From the NCBI GenBank assembly GCA_964403185.1, contig CAYOFK010000016.1, forward strand, positions 1-25,626: a DNA stretch of 25,626 nucleotides, written 5' to 3'. Shown here piece after piece: positions 1 to 7,520 of this stretch (the first letter of the stretch is position 1; the number at the start of each line of letters is the position of its first letter). Origin of the DNA: CAYOFK01 sp964403185. GTDB taxonomy: Bacteria > Bacteroidota > Bacteroidia > Bacteroidales > VadinHA17. The notes beneath the pieces were generated by a model that worked only from the letters and a program-made list of their open reading frames with translations, ran no database searches and was not told the origin of the DNA. The translations under genes were made by a program, and so were the position numbers.

Positions 1-582
1 TGGCTTGATGAGACTTCCGATTCGCGTCTGGATGTTCCGGAGAATTCCAGAAGGGCTTATTTGGGAACGGGGTTGAACGGCGAAATTCACGGACAGATAG
101 GCCGGATAAAAAGATTGAGAATGGACAAGTTCTATTTTGATTATCCGGTAGTGGCATTTCCAGATTCCACATCAGCCGGAGATGCTTTCAGCCTGGATGG
201 CAGAAATGGCAGTCTCGGGTCAGAGATCCTCAGGCGCTTCAACGTCATTATTGACTACCCGCACCGGCAGCTCACCCTCACACCGAATAACAGCTATAAG
301 GATCCATTCAGGGTTAACCGTGCAGGTATTGAAATCGTCGCCCCAATTCCCGGGTTTCCTTATTATACCATCTCGACCATTCGTAAGGGTTCTCCGGGTG
401 CCCTGGCTGAACTAAAATCAGGGGATGTTCTTGTAACAATTAACCACAGGGGGGCAGACAGAATGACATTAAACGAGGTATATAATTACTTTGAGGGAAA
501 AGCCGGTAAACGTATAAAGATCATTGTTCAGAGAAATGGGCTGTATTTTGTAACCTGGTTCTATCTTGAAGAGTACATTTAA
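1..582 (+). CDS. Retropepsin-like aspartyl protease with C-terminal PDZ domain (5'-truncated)
   Basis: This frame is open from the first base of the window, so the gene starts upstream and only the last 193 codons are visible. About visible residues 67-98 contain a stretch with GSEILRRFNVIIDY followed by LTLTPN, which is the typical end of a clan AA retropepsin-like fold in Bacteroidota. Residues about 110-190 read as a PDZ domain: YYTIS, then KGSPGALAELKSGDVLVTIN as the ligand-groove region, then a final strand near KIIVQRNG. In this family the catalytic Asp-Thr/Ser-Gly lies in the N-terminal half, which is outside the window, so activity cannot be judged. Such proteins are usually exported or lipidated in Bacteroidota, but no signal is visible here. 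The identification rests on family pattern and is fairly secure; the substrate is unknown. Confidence 0.8.
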   Translation, partial: WLDETSDSRLDVPENSRRAYLGTGLNGEIHGQIGRIKRLRMDKFYFDYPVVAFPDSTSAGDAFSLDGRNGSLGSEILRRFNVIIDYPHRQLTLTPNNSYKDPFRVNRAGIEIVAPIPGFPYYTISTIRKGSPGALAELKSGDVLVTINHRGADRMTLNEVYNYFEGKAGKRIKIIVQRNGLYFVTWFYLEEYI

Positions 583-730
583 AAATTCCATTCCCTGTCT
601 GTCCTTTGTCTCCAGATTCCGGGCTCTTCATCCTTATTCGTCAAACCATCTTGCCTGCTCACATTCCCATGCATAGCAATCAGACAAGCTCACTCTTTAT
701 CCTTCCCGGCAGATCAAATGCATGCCTGAT

Positions 731-762
731 TTGGATAATTCATCTAATTATTCGTATCTTCA
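731..762 (+). promoter_or_regulatory. Candidate promoter for the ABC transporter gene
   Basis: TTG at 731-733 is followed after 21 nt by TATCTTCA at 755-762. The Bacteroidota pattern is TTG, 19-21 nt, TAnnTTTG; the -7 half here has two mismatches. Transcription would start near 770, giving a leader of about 95 nt. I see no other feature in the 282-nt gap 583-864. Confidence 0.35.
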
Positions 763-864
763 AAACCCATTGGTAACTGATTTAATTCACAGACGGGACA
801 ATAAACTAAAATCTAATATCAACCTCATAATCCTTTCACAACAATCCATTCATTGTTTTAGTGT

Positions 865-3800
865 ATGAGTGAAAAGATCCTTAAAGCCCTGATGCAGTTG
901 TTTGCAATTATTGCCAGACCTGAAAGCAATGAGAGCGACAGGCGTACAGTTGTAGCATCCTTTCTCAAAAGGCAGTTAAACAAGGAACTTGTGGATGTTT
1001 ATCTTGATGTATTCGACGGGTATTATCAGATACATCAGGAAAAACAAAAGGAAAAACAAAAGAGAATCCGCCGGATATCCTCAAGTTCGGTCCGGGTTCT
1101 GAAGATCTGTACAGAAATCAACGAAGAACTGACCCAGAATCAAAAGATCATTGTTCTATTCCAGTTACTTGAATTTGCAGGTTCCGACGAAGATGAGATC
1201 ACCGGACAGGAACTGGAGTTTATACGGACTGTTTCCGAGACCTTTAACGTCTCTGATGCTGAGTTCAAGGAGCTTACAGAATTTGTATTAAATACATTTG
1301 AGAAGGTACCAAGAACATCCAATCTCCTGGTTATTGACAGCCGTCAGGAAATGCCCATCCCAGAGGTAAAACACGTGTATTCACCCAGTATTCAAAGCCA
1401 GCTATGGGTTTTACAAATTTCTTCTGCCTACCTGTATCTTATTCGTTATGTCGGAGAGCAGGAATTATATATGAACAGCCAGCTCCTGCAAAAAGACAAG
1501 GTATATGTATTCAATACCGGAGCATCTATTCGTGACCGGAAATCAAAACCTATTTATTACTCGGATATTACCGGCCGGTTCAGAGCGGATGTAATTGAAG
1601 ATAAGATCATCTACCAGGCCGTGAATATTGAGTACAAATTTAAGGGCGGAAAGTTTGGACTCCGTGATATTAGTTTCAACGAGGAATCGGGGCGCCTGGT
1701 TGGGATCATGGGGGCCAGTGGGGCAGGCAAATCCACCCTGTTGAATGTATTGAATGGCTCTTATCCGCCTTCACAGGGAGAAGTTCTGATAAATGGGATC
1801 AATATCAACACCCAGAAGGGACGGATTGAAGGAATCATTGGCCATGTGTCACAGGACGACCTCCTGATTGAGGAACTCAGTGTTTTTCAGAACCTGTACT
1901 TCAATGCCAAAATGTGCTTTGACAACTATACGGAAGAACAAATTATTGAAGCTGTCCATCATATGCTGCAGAACCTTGGATTGTTCGAGATCAGAGACAT
2001 ACAGGTAGGCAGTCCTCTTAACAAGAAGATCAGTGGCGGACAACGGAAGCGGCTCAATATTGCACTGGAACTGATCCGGGAACCAGCGGTACTGTTCCTG
2101 GACGAACCAACTTCAGGCCTTTCTTCAAGAGACTCCGAAAACATCATGGACCTTCTCAAGGAACTGGCCCTGAAAGGAAAGTTGGTTTTTGTGGTGATTC
2201 ACCAGCCTTCATCAGACATCTTTAAAATGTTTGACAGCTTGTTGATCCTGGATACGGGTGGATTCTCTATATACTATGGCGATCCCATCGACTCCATCAT
2301 CTATTTTAAATCGCGCATACATCACGCCAATTTTAACGAAAGTGAGTGCCATGCTTGTGGTAATGTAAATCCTGAACAGGTATTTAATATAGTCGAATCC
2401 CAGATACTCGATGAATATGGTAAAGCCACAGGCGTCCGCAAAATATCTCCGGCAGAATGGAATGCATATTTCCATGAATATACAGACAAGAAAGTGCGCA
2501 GACTGATGGACTCTCTCAACATCCCGGAAATCAATTTTAAGATCCCCAGCAAGGTCAAGCAGTGGATGATCTATGTACGAAGGGATGTTCTGTCCAAACT
2601 GGCAAACGTACAATATCTGGTCATTAACTTTCTGGAAGCTCCCATCCTTGGCTTTTTCCTGGCCTTCCTGATAAGATATTACAGTGTGGATACTTCCAAT
2701 ATCTATGGCTACTTCCTACAGGAAAACGACAACCTGCCTGTTTATATCTTTATGTCTGTGATCGTGGCCATTTTTATGGGACTGACAGTGAGCGCCGAGG
2801 AGATAATCAAGGACCGGAAAATACTAAAAAGGGAGGCTTTCCTGAATCTGAGCTGGAACAGTTACCTCATGTCCAAGGTAACCGTACAGTTCATCATCTC
2901 GGCCATACAGGCCTTTACATTTGTGATCATTGGAAACTCCATCCTGGGAATAAATGGCATGTACTGGCAGTACTGGCTGATGCTCTTCAGTGCCTGGACC
3001 ATGGCTAACATGCTGGGACTGGTCATATCTGACAGTTTTAAAACGGTGGTTACCATATACATACTGATTCCATTCCTGGTCATTCCCCAAATTATCCTGA
3101 GCGGGATCATTGTCAAGTTTGAAAAACTGAACCCTGCTATTTCTTCACCAAGCAGAATTCCATGGTATGGGGAAATCATTACGGCCAGATGGGCCTATGA
3201 GGGGCTTGCAGTATATCAATTTATGGAAAATAAGTATGAACGGCAGTTTTATGCCTTTGATAAGATAAAAAGTAAGGCGGAATTCAAAAAAGAATACTGG
3301 AAGACAGAACTTGAGAACATGATCCAGCGGGTAAAGAGAGACCTGAACCAGCCTGACAAACAGGATCAGATCGCCCGGGACCTTGAGGTTATCAGGAATG
3401 AATTGCTGAAAGAATTATCAGTCAATGATAAGATCACCTTCGATCATCCCGAAAATCTTTACCCGGACAAAATATCTCAATCTGACCTCGCAGCTCTTGA
3501 AGCCTACTTTTCCAAATTAAAAACCTATTACATAAGAAGGTGGAACAGGGCCGATGAGCTCAGAGACCAGGCCGTAAGGGAAGCACAAAAGGATGACCTG
3601 GAAGGGTTCCGGGATCTTGGCCGGAATTACCAGAATGACCAACTCACAGATTTTGTCAAGAACAAAAGTGACAGTAAAAGAATTGTGGTTTACAATGGAA
3701 GGATCATACAGAAAGTAGATCCGATTTTTATGGATCCTGAAAGTAAGTTTCTGAAAGCTCATTTTTATGCGCCGCGCAAGCGATTCTTTGGCGGATACCT

Positions 3801-3939
3801 GCCAACCTATTGGGCCAACATCATTGTGATCTGGTTTATGACCTTCCTGTTTTGCTTCGCCCTTTCATTCAGGCTGCTGCATCGCTTCCTGGAATCAATG
3901 GGACGGATGACAGACAGGATATTCCCGCCAAAGGATTGA
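865..3939 (+). CDS. ABCG-type ABC transporter (ATPase-permease fusion) with N-terminal TerB-like domain
   Basis: This 1024-residue protein has several modules. Residues about 1-150 are helical and acidic and resemble a TerB-like domain. Residues about 170-255 are strand-rich and may be FHA-like; this is tentative. The nucleotide-binding domain has Walker A GASGAGKST (283-291), signature ISGGQ (389-393), Walker B with D413/E414, and switch H446 in VVIHQPSS. C495 and C498 form a CHAC motif after the ATPase. The permease follows, with hydrophobic segments near 586-610, 624-645, 672-697, 700-722 and 728-752, and a last one near 980-1005. Between the last two lies a hydrophilic, partly coiled-coil segment of about 230 residues. 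The RWAYEGLAVYQF motif resembles the conserved post-TM5 motif of ABCG proteins. The ATPase-then-membrane order and length fit a half-transporter that would dimerise. The substrate is unknown. It is a single gene ending at a strong terminator. Confidence 0.85.
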   Translation: MSEKILKALMQLFAIIARPESNESDRRTVVASFLKRQLNKELVDVYLDVFDGYYQIHQEKQKEKQKRIRRISSSSVRVLKICTEINEELTQNQKIIVLFQLLEFAGSDEDEITGQELEFIRTVSETFNVSDAEFKELTEFVLNTFEKVPRTSNLLVIDSRQEMPIPEVKHVYSPSIQSQLWVLQISSAYLYLIRYVGEQELYMNSQLLQKDKVYVFNTGASIRDRKSKPIYYSDITGRFRADVIEDKIIYQAVNIEYKFKGGKFGLRDISFNEESGRLVGIMGASGAGKSTLLNVLNGSYPPSQGEVLINGININTQKGRIEGIIGHVSQDDLLIEELSVFQNLYFNAKMCFDNYTEEQIIEAVHHMLQNLGLFEIRDIQVGSPLNKKISGGQRKRLNIALELIREPAVLFLDEPTSGLSSRDSENIMDLLKELALKGKLVFVVIHQPSSDIFKMFDSLLILDTGGFSIYYGDPIDSIIYFKSRIHHANFNESECHACGNVNPEQVFNIVESQILDEYGKATGVRKISPAEWNAYFHEYTDKKVRRLMDSLNIPEINFKIPSKVKQWMIYVRRDVLSKLANVQYLVINFLEAPILGFFLAFLIRYYSVDTSNIYGYFLQENDNLPVYIFMSVIVAIFMGLTVSAEEIIKDRKILKREAFLNLSWNSYLMSKVTVQFIISAIQAFTFVIIGNSILGINGMYWQYWLMLFSAWTMANMLGLVISDSFKTVVTIYILIPFLVIPQIILSGIIVKFEKLNPAISSPSRIPWYGEIITARWAYEGLAVYQFMENKYERQFYAFDKIKSKAEFKKEYWKTELENMIQRVKRDLNQPDKQDQIARDLEVIRNELLKELSVNDKITFDHPENLYPDKISQSDLAALEAYFSKLKTYYIRRWNRADELRDQAVREAQKDDLEGFRDLGRNYQNDQLTDFVKNKSDSKRIVVYNGRIIQKVDPIFMDPESKFLKAHFYAPRKRFFGGYLPTYWANIIVIWFMTFLFCFALSFRLLHRFLESMGRMTDRIFPPKD

Positions 3940-3965
3940 TGTTTTCTGACGGAGTAGAATTGAAA

Positions 3966-3988
3966 AAGCCACGCGTTTAACGTGGCTT
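3966..3988. terminator. Bidirectional intrinsic terminator between the ABC transporter and siaC
   Basis: AAGCCACG (3966-3973) pairs perfectly with CGTGGCTT (3981-3988) around a 7-nt loop. On the plus strand it is followed by TCTTTATTT; on the minus strand by a run of Ts (the AAAAA at 3963-3967). It sits between two convergent genes and should serve both. Confidence 0.85.
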
Positions 3989-4012
3989 CTTTATTTGTAG
4001 ATACAGGATGTA

Positions 4013-4393
4013 TTATTCTGTCATTTCAATCATTTTAAAAGGAACCCTGATTATTGATTCATAGTCCTCACCCGCTTCCAGCATGTCCTCATCATCTTCT
4101 TCATAATACCAGTTAATTTCAACTTCATTTTTTCCTTTGTGAATGGCTTCCAGTTTTTTAAAAACATCAAGAATGCATTTTGACGAACTCGTATTAAAAT
4201 ATTCAAGTTGAATATTCACCTTAGTCTTTGGCAAAGGGCCTGCTTTATACGCTTCTAACCAATCAACCAATGGCTTATAAAATTCCACCGAGTTTTCAGG
4301 TATTGATCTCCCCTTGATCTCAATTACACCTTCTGCTGAATTGAACTTTACAGTCGGAGTTTTCGCAGTTCCTTCAATCGAAATTGGTTCCAT
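4013..4393 (-). CDS. siaC: SiaC family regulatory phosphoprotein (DUF1987)
   Basis: This 126-residue protein matches the DUF1987/SiaC family in length and pattern. In Pseudomonas aeruginosa, SiaC is a STAS-like partner-switch protein phosphorylated on Thr68 by the kinase SiaB and dephosphorylated by SiaA; unphosphorylated SiaC binds and activates the diguanylate cyclase SiaD. Here the motif EYFNTSSSK places a threonine at residue 68, the same number as the known phosphosite. The N-terminal part (TPTVKFN, IEIKGRSIPEN) and the acidic stretch YYEEDDEDM are also typical. The gene begins 11 nt after siaB on the same strand, so the two should be co-transcribed and translated together. No SiaD-like cyclase or SiaA-like phosphatase is present nearby, so the output target here is unknown. 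Confidence 0.88.
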   Translation of the reverse strand: MEPISIEGTAKTPTVKFNSAEGVIEIKGRSIPENSVEFYKPLVDWLEAYKAGPLPKTKVNIQLEYFNTSSSKCILDVFKKLEAIHKGKNEVEINWYYEEDDEDMLEAGEDYESIIRVPFKMIEMTE

Positions 4394-4404
4394 ATCTCTT
4401 AAAT

Positions 4405-4971
4405 TTATCTGGATTTACTCATTTCATTAACAAAAACGTCTAAAATGAAAAAATAAAATTCGTTATTGAAATTCTGAAAATTATAATCTAGTTTATTACC
4501 TGTTTTCCTGGCAATGTCAACAAGACCGAGTCCACCGCCTCCTTTTTCCGATAACTTCTGATGATTCAGAATGAATTTATACATGTCTTTCAACTCATCT
4601 TTCGAAAGGGAATTGATCTTATCTATCTTGTCTTTCAGATATTTTATTTTTTCTGATCTTATAAAATTGCCGGTTGATATCTTATAGGCATCATTCTCCC
4701 TGGAGACCACCAACATGCCAAACCGGGAGTCAAACCGTTCTTTGAATTCGTCAGGGAGATCGTCAATATGATGGTATAGGTTCTGAAGGCTTTCAACCAG
4801 GACATTATAAACTTTTTTTCTGATTTTCGAATGCTCATTAAAATCCTGTAATTTTGACTCAACAGCATCCAGTACATTATTTATTAAATCAGAAGTAATG
4901 CTCCCTTTATAAGCCAACAATACTTCTCCAGTATTCAACTTATCATAATAGTCCTGTATGTTAAAGCTCAT
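4405..4971 (-). CDS. siaB: SiaB family protein kinase (GHKL-type)
   Basis: The 188-residue product resembles SiaB kinases, which use a GHKL-type ATP-binding fold like anti-sigma factor kinases. Visible motifs are an N-box with E60 and N64 in VLVESLQNLYHH and a glycine-rich box EKGGGGLGLVDIAR (residues 142-155). The spacing is that of the family, and no extra sensor domain is fused. Its expected substrate is the adjacent siaC product at Thr68. It is the first gene of the pair, with a good candidate promoter about 60-90 nt upstream that overlaps a perfect palindrome. It could be read as a generic anti-sigma kinase, but the DUF1987 partner makes SiaB much more likely. Confidence 0.87.
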   Translation of the reverse strand: MSFNIQDYYDKLNTGEVLLAYKGSITSDLINNVLDAVESKLQDFNEHSKIRKKVYNVLVESLQNLYHHIDDLPDEFKERFDSRFGMLVVSRENDAYKISTGNFIRSEKIKYLKDKIDKINSLSKDELKDMYKFILNHQKLSEKGGGGLGLVDIARKTGNKLDYNFQNFNNEFYFFILDVFVNEMSKSR

Positions 4972-5017
4972 ACCAGGCTTATCTTTGGATTACAAACCGG
5001 TAGAAAACCAGTCAGTT

Positions 5018-5060
5018 TTTGTTACAAGTAACAAATATATAAATAAATTGATTCATTCAA
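5018..5060 (-). promoter_or_regulatory. siaBC promoter with overlapping palindromic operator-like site
   Basis: Read on the minus strand, TTG (5060-5058) is followed after 18 nt by TATATTTG (5039-5032), a full match to the -7 consensus. The perfect inverted repeat TTTGTTAC-AA-GTAACAAA lies at 5018-5035. It overlaps the end of the -7 element and the expected start site near 5025, which is where a repressor would block transcription. As RNA it could instead form a 5' hairpin. Confidence 0.6.
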
Positions 5061-5145
5061 AGCTCATATTAAAAGAAATTTATGGATGGATAATTCTTAT
5101 ACAGCACCGTCCATTTTCTGTTGATCCTCAATCAGGACAGCGTTT

Positions 5146-6333
5146 TTAGACAGGGTTCCGGAGCCTCTGTCTTTTGCTTCCAGGGTATAATTCATAGCCC
5201 TGGAAACTGCATTTCAACGCACCATTAAACAGACTGTATTTACCAGAATGACGCAGTCCGATATGCTTCATTGCCCTGTTGTTCGAACTCAGGATCCACG
5301 CATTCCAGCCCGAAAAATGATGTTTCATTACGGTCCCGATTTCCTGATACATTACCATCAGATTTTCCTCCTGCATGCGTTCTCCGTAGGGTGGATTTAT
5401 AATCAAAAAACCTTTTGGAGCAGTTGGTTTCACCTCAGAAAAAGGAACTCTGGTCAAGCCAATGAAGTCGGTCAGTCCTGCCCTTGAAATATTTTTTCTG
5501 GCAACCCTGATCTGCTGAATGGATATATCTGACCCGGATATATTCACATCCGGTTTGGGCTTTGGCCGGGAGCTTGACTTTACCGATTCAAATAAACCCC
5601 TGTCAAAAGAGTTCCAGTTCTCGAACAGAAATTTATGGCGGAAACTTCCGGGTGCGATATTCGCTGCGATGAGAGCTGCTTCAATGACCAGCGTACCGGA
5701 ACCGCACATGGGATCCATAAAATCACTGGTTCCGTTCCAGCCACTCAACAGGATCATGCCTGCAGCCAGAACCTCACTTATGGGAGCAGCACCATGCTCC
5801 TGCCGGTAGCCGCGTTTGTGTAAAGAGTGTCCTGAACTGTCCAATGCCAGAGTGCACCGTTCGGCAGAAATATGCAAGTGAATCCTGATATCGGGATTGT
5901 TGGTATCAACAGAAGGCCGGAGGGACACATGCTTTACAAACTGGTCGGCAATGGCATCTTTTACTTTTAATGCCGCATAGTGCGAATGCCTGAAAACCGA
6001 TGAATATACCACACTGTCTACTGCAAAAGACTGTTTGATGGTCATCAGTTTACGCCAGTCATAATCGCCGGCCCTTGTATATAATTCCGTTGCATCCCTG
6101 GCAATGAATTCAGAAAGTACCACCAGAATTCTGACAGCGGTGCGTGAAAAGTAGTTCAAACGGTATAACACTTCAAGCGTGCCTGTAAACCAGACGGCCC
6201 TTTTTTCAATCCTGACACCGCAGCCTCCCTGGGTTTTTACCTCTGCAGCAAGCAACTGCTCAAGTCCAGCCAACGTTTTAGCAAGCATTACATACTCCCG
6301 TTCTGCATGTTCCGTTGGTTTTTGGCCACTCAT
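5146..6333 (-). CDS. THUMP domain class I RNA methyltransferase (RlmL N-terminal-like)
   Basis: The 395-residue protein has a THUMP RNA-binding region in roughly residues 55-165 and a Rossmann methyltransferase domain after it. SAM-binding motif I is DPMCGSGTLVIEAA (from D207), and the catalytic motif is NPPYGERM (313-320), the N-P-P-Y signature of N2-guanine and N6-adenine methylases. Proteins of this size match the N-terminal half of E. coli RlmL, which makes m2G2445 in 23S rRNA, without the RlmK half. They are often mislabelled as DNA methylases. The exact target base is inferred from family only. The gene starts 10 nt after the kinase gene on the same strand and may be the last gene of an operon. 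ATG at 6333 gives the natural N-terminus; an internal Met at residue 16 is a weaker choice. Confidence 0.87.
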   Translation of the reverse strand: MSGQKPTEHAEREYVMLAKTLAGLEQLLAAEVKTQGGCGVRIEKRAVWFTGTLEVLYRLNYFSRTAVRILVVLSEFIARDATELYTRAGDYDWRKLMTIKQSFAVDSVVYSSVFRHSHYAALKVKDAIADQFVKHVSLRPSVDTNNPDIRIHLHISAERCTLALDSSGHSLHKRGYRQEHGAAPISEVLAAGMILLSGWNGTSDFMDPMCGSGTLVIEAALIAANIAPGSFRHKFLFENWNSFDRGLFESVKSSSRPKPKPDVNISGSDISIQQIRVARKNISRAGLTDFIGLTRVPFSEVKPTAPKGFLIINPPYGERMQEENLMVMYQEIGTVMKHHFSGWNAWILSSNNRAMKHIGLRHSGKYSLFNGALKCSFQGYELYPGSKRQRLRNPV

Positions 6334-6343
6334 AAGTTTCGTC

Positions 6344-6901
6344 TTATTTATACCTTTTCAGATAATTCTCTATGCCCAGCAGTGCGTTTTCACGTCGTTT
6401 TGATCCGGTTCCTGATACAATATGATACATAAATCCCTGCTTTTCCAATTGTTCCCTGTATCTTTCAAAAAGATGATCCCTCCGGTCTCCACCGTTCTCC
6501 CGTACTCCATCTTCCACCCATGGAACATCATTATTACACAACAAGTAAAGGTCTGCAACACTGGTATTTATGTGTTTATCAAGCCACTTTGGATACCTCC
6601 CGTAAACTTCCAGAAACCACACCTTGGTTATGATCAGGTCTGTGTCCATAAAGATCCATGAGTTGTTTCCCTTCACAATTTTATTTCTTATACTGATCTG
6701 GTTTCGTGCAATCCTTATGACATCCTTATATCTGTATGGACGCTGCAACTGCTCCACATAAGACCTGGCATACTCCGGAATTTTAATCCCCCGAAAATGA
6801 AGGACCAGAAAATCTGTCAACTCTGTTTTTCCTGTAGATTCAGGTCCCGTGATCACAATCCTCGGATGCCTTCCAAATTGTTTTTGAAATCCTTCTTCCA
6901 T
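6344..6901 (-). CDS. NadR-type nicotinamide riboside kinase (stand-alone RNK domain)
   Basis: The 185-residue protein is an AAA/P-loop kinase with Walker A GPESTGKT at residues 19-26. Further family features are IPEYARSYVEQL, IFMDTDLIITKVW (the DTD strand), and a lid-like region VRENGGDRRDHLF with an arginine/aspartate cluster. This matches the C-terminal ribosylnicotinamide kinase domain of NadR; the NMN adenylyltransferase and helix-turn-helix parts of full NadR are missing. It would phosphorylate nicotinamide riboside to NMN, trapping what PnuC imports. The first 49 nt overlap the end of pnuC in another frame. The overlap must be real, because the strand leading into the P-loop is encoded inside it and no later start is available. 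Confidence 0.85.
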   Translation of the reverse strand: MEEGFQKQFGRHPRIVITGPESTGKTELTDFLVLHFRGIKIPEYARSYVEQLQRPYRYKDVIRIARNQISIRNKIVKGNNSWIFMDTDLIITKVWFLEVYGRYPKWLDKHINTSVADLYLLCNNDVPWVEDGVRENGGDRRDHLFERYREQLEKQGFMYHIVSGTGSKRRENALLGIENYLKRYK

Positions 6902-7497
6902 TTAAGATACCCTAATGCTGCCAGCAATGTATAAATCAGAAACAAACCTGAAGTTAGGTATAATCCTTTATAAATATAGAGGCCCATTGATAGAGCGTCA
7001 ACCACAATCCATACCAGCCAATGTTCAAGTATTTTACGGGCAAGCATCCAGGTAGCTACGATGCTGGCAGCCGTTGTAAAGGCATCCCAATAAGGAATAT
7101 CCGATGCCGGGATATCCAGAAGGCCGGGAACCTTTAACAGGGCATATACACAAACCCAAAAAATCAAAAAGGCAGCGAATGAAAGCAACAGGGCTTGTTT
7201 CGGTTGGATGTGTGAAACCCGCAGGCTGTTCTTAGCAGGCTGCCCCCCTCCGAATAACCAAAAATACCATCCATATACGCTGATGATCAGGTAATATACC
7301 TGCAATCCCATATCCGCATAAAGCCTGCTGAAGAAAAATATATACAGATAGAAGGCAGAAGTAAGAATGCCGAAGGGCCATAACCATATATTTTGCCGGA
7401 TACTGAAGTACAGGTAAACGAGTGCGCATATCACCCCGGATACTTCAACCAAAAGGCCGGTATGCCCTTGAACCCATTGAATGAATAAGGAAATCAA
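6853..7497 (-). CDS. pnuC: PnuC family nicotinamide riboside transporter
   Basis: The 214-residue, very hydrophobic protein has about seven membrane segments and the PnuC hallmark YGWYFW (residues 75-80). Later PnuC-like regions are DAFTTAASIVATWMLARK and WLVWIVVDALSMGLYIYKG. PnuC proteins carry out facilitated diffusion of nicotinamide riboside across the inner membrane, driven by intracellular phosphorylation. The close relative PnuT carries thiamine, and sequence alone does not fully separate the two. The overlapping NadR-type kinase, and the absence of a TPP riboswitch in the 23-nt gap upstream, favour nicotinamide riboside. The gene follows the S41 protease gene closely and is probably in its transcript. 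Confidence 0.88.
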   Translation of the reverse strand: MISLFIQWVQGHTGLLVEVSGVICALVYLYFSIRQNIWLWPFGILTSAFYLYIFFFSRLYADMGLQVYYLIISVYGWYFWLFGGGQPAKNSLRVSHIQPKQALLLSFAAFLIFWVCVYALLKVPGLLDIPASDIPYWDAFTTAASIVATWMLARKILEHWLVWIVVDALSMGLYIYKGLYLTSGLFLIYTLLAALGYLKWKKDFKNNLEGIRGL

Positions 7498-7520
7498 TAC
7501 CTGATTATTATTTCAGAACA

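Noticed and set aside
7498..7520. TPP riboswitch before pnuC that would suggest a thiamine transporter
   Set aside because: The gap is only 23 nt and the gene follows the protease gene directly; no room for a riboswitch.
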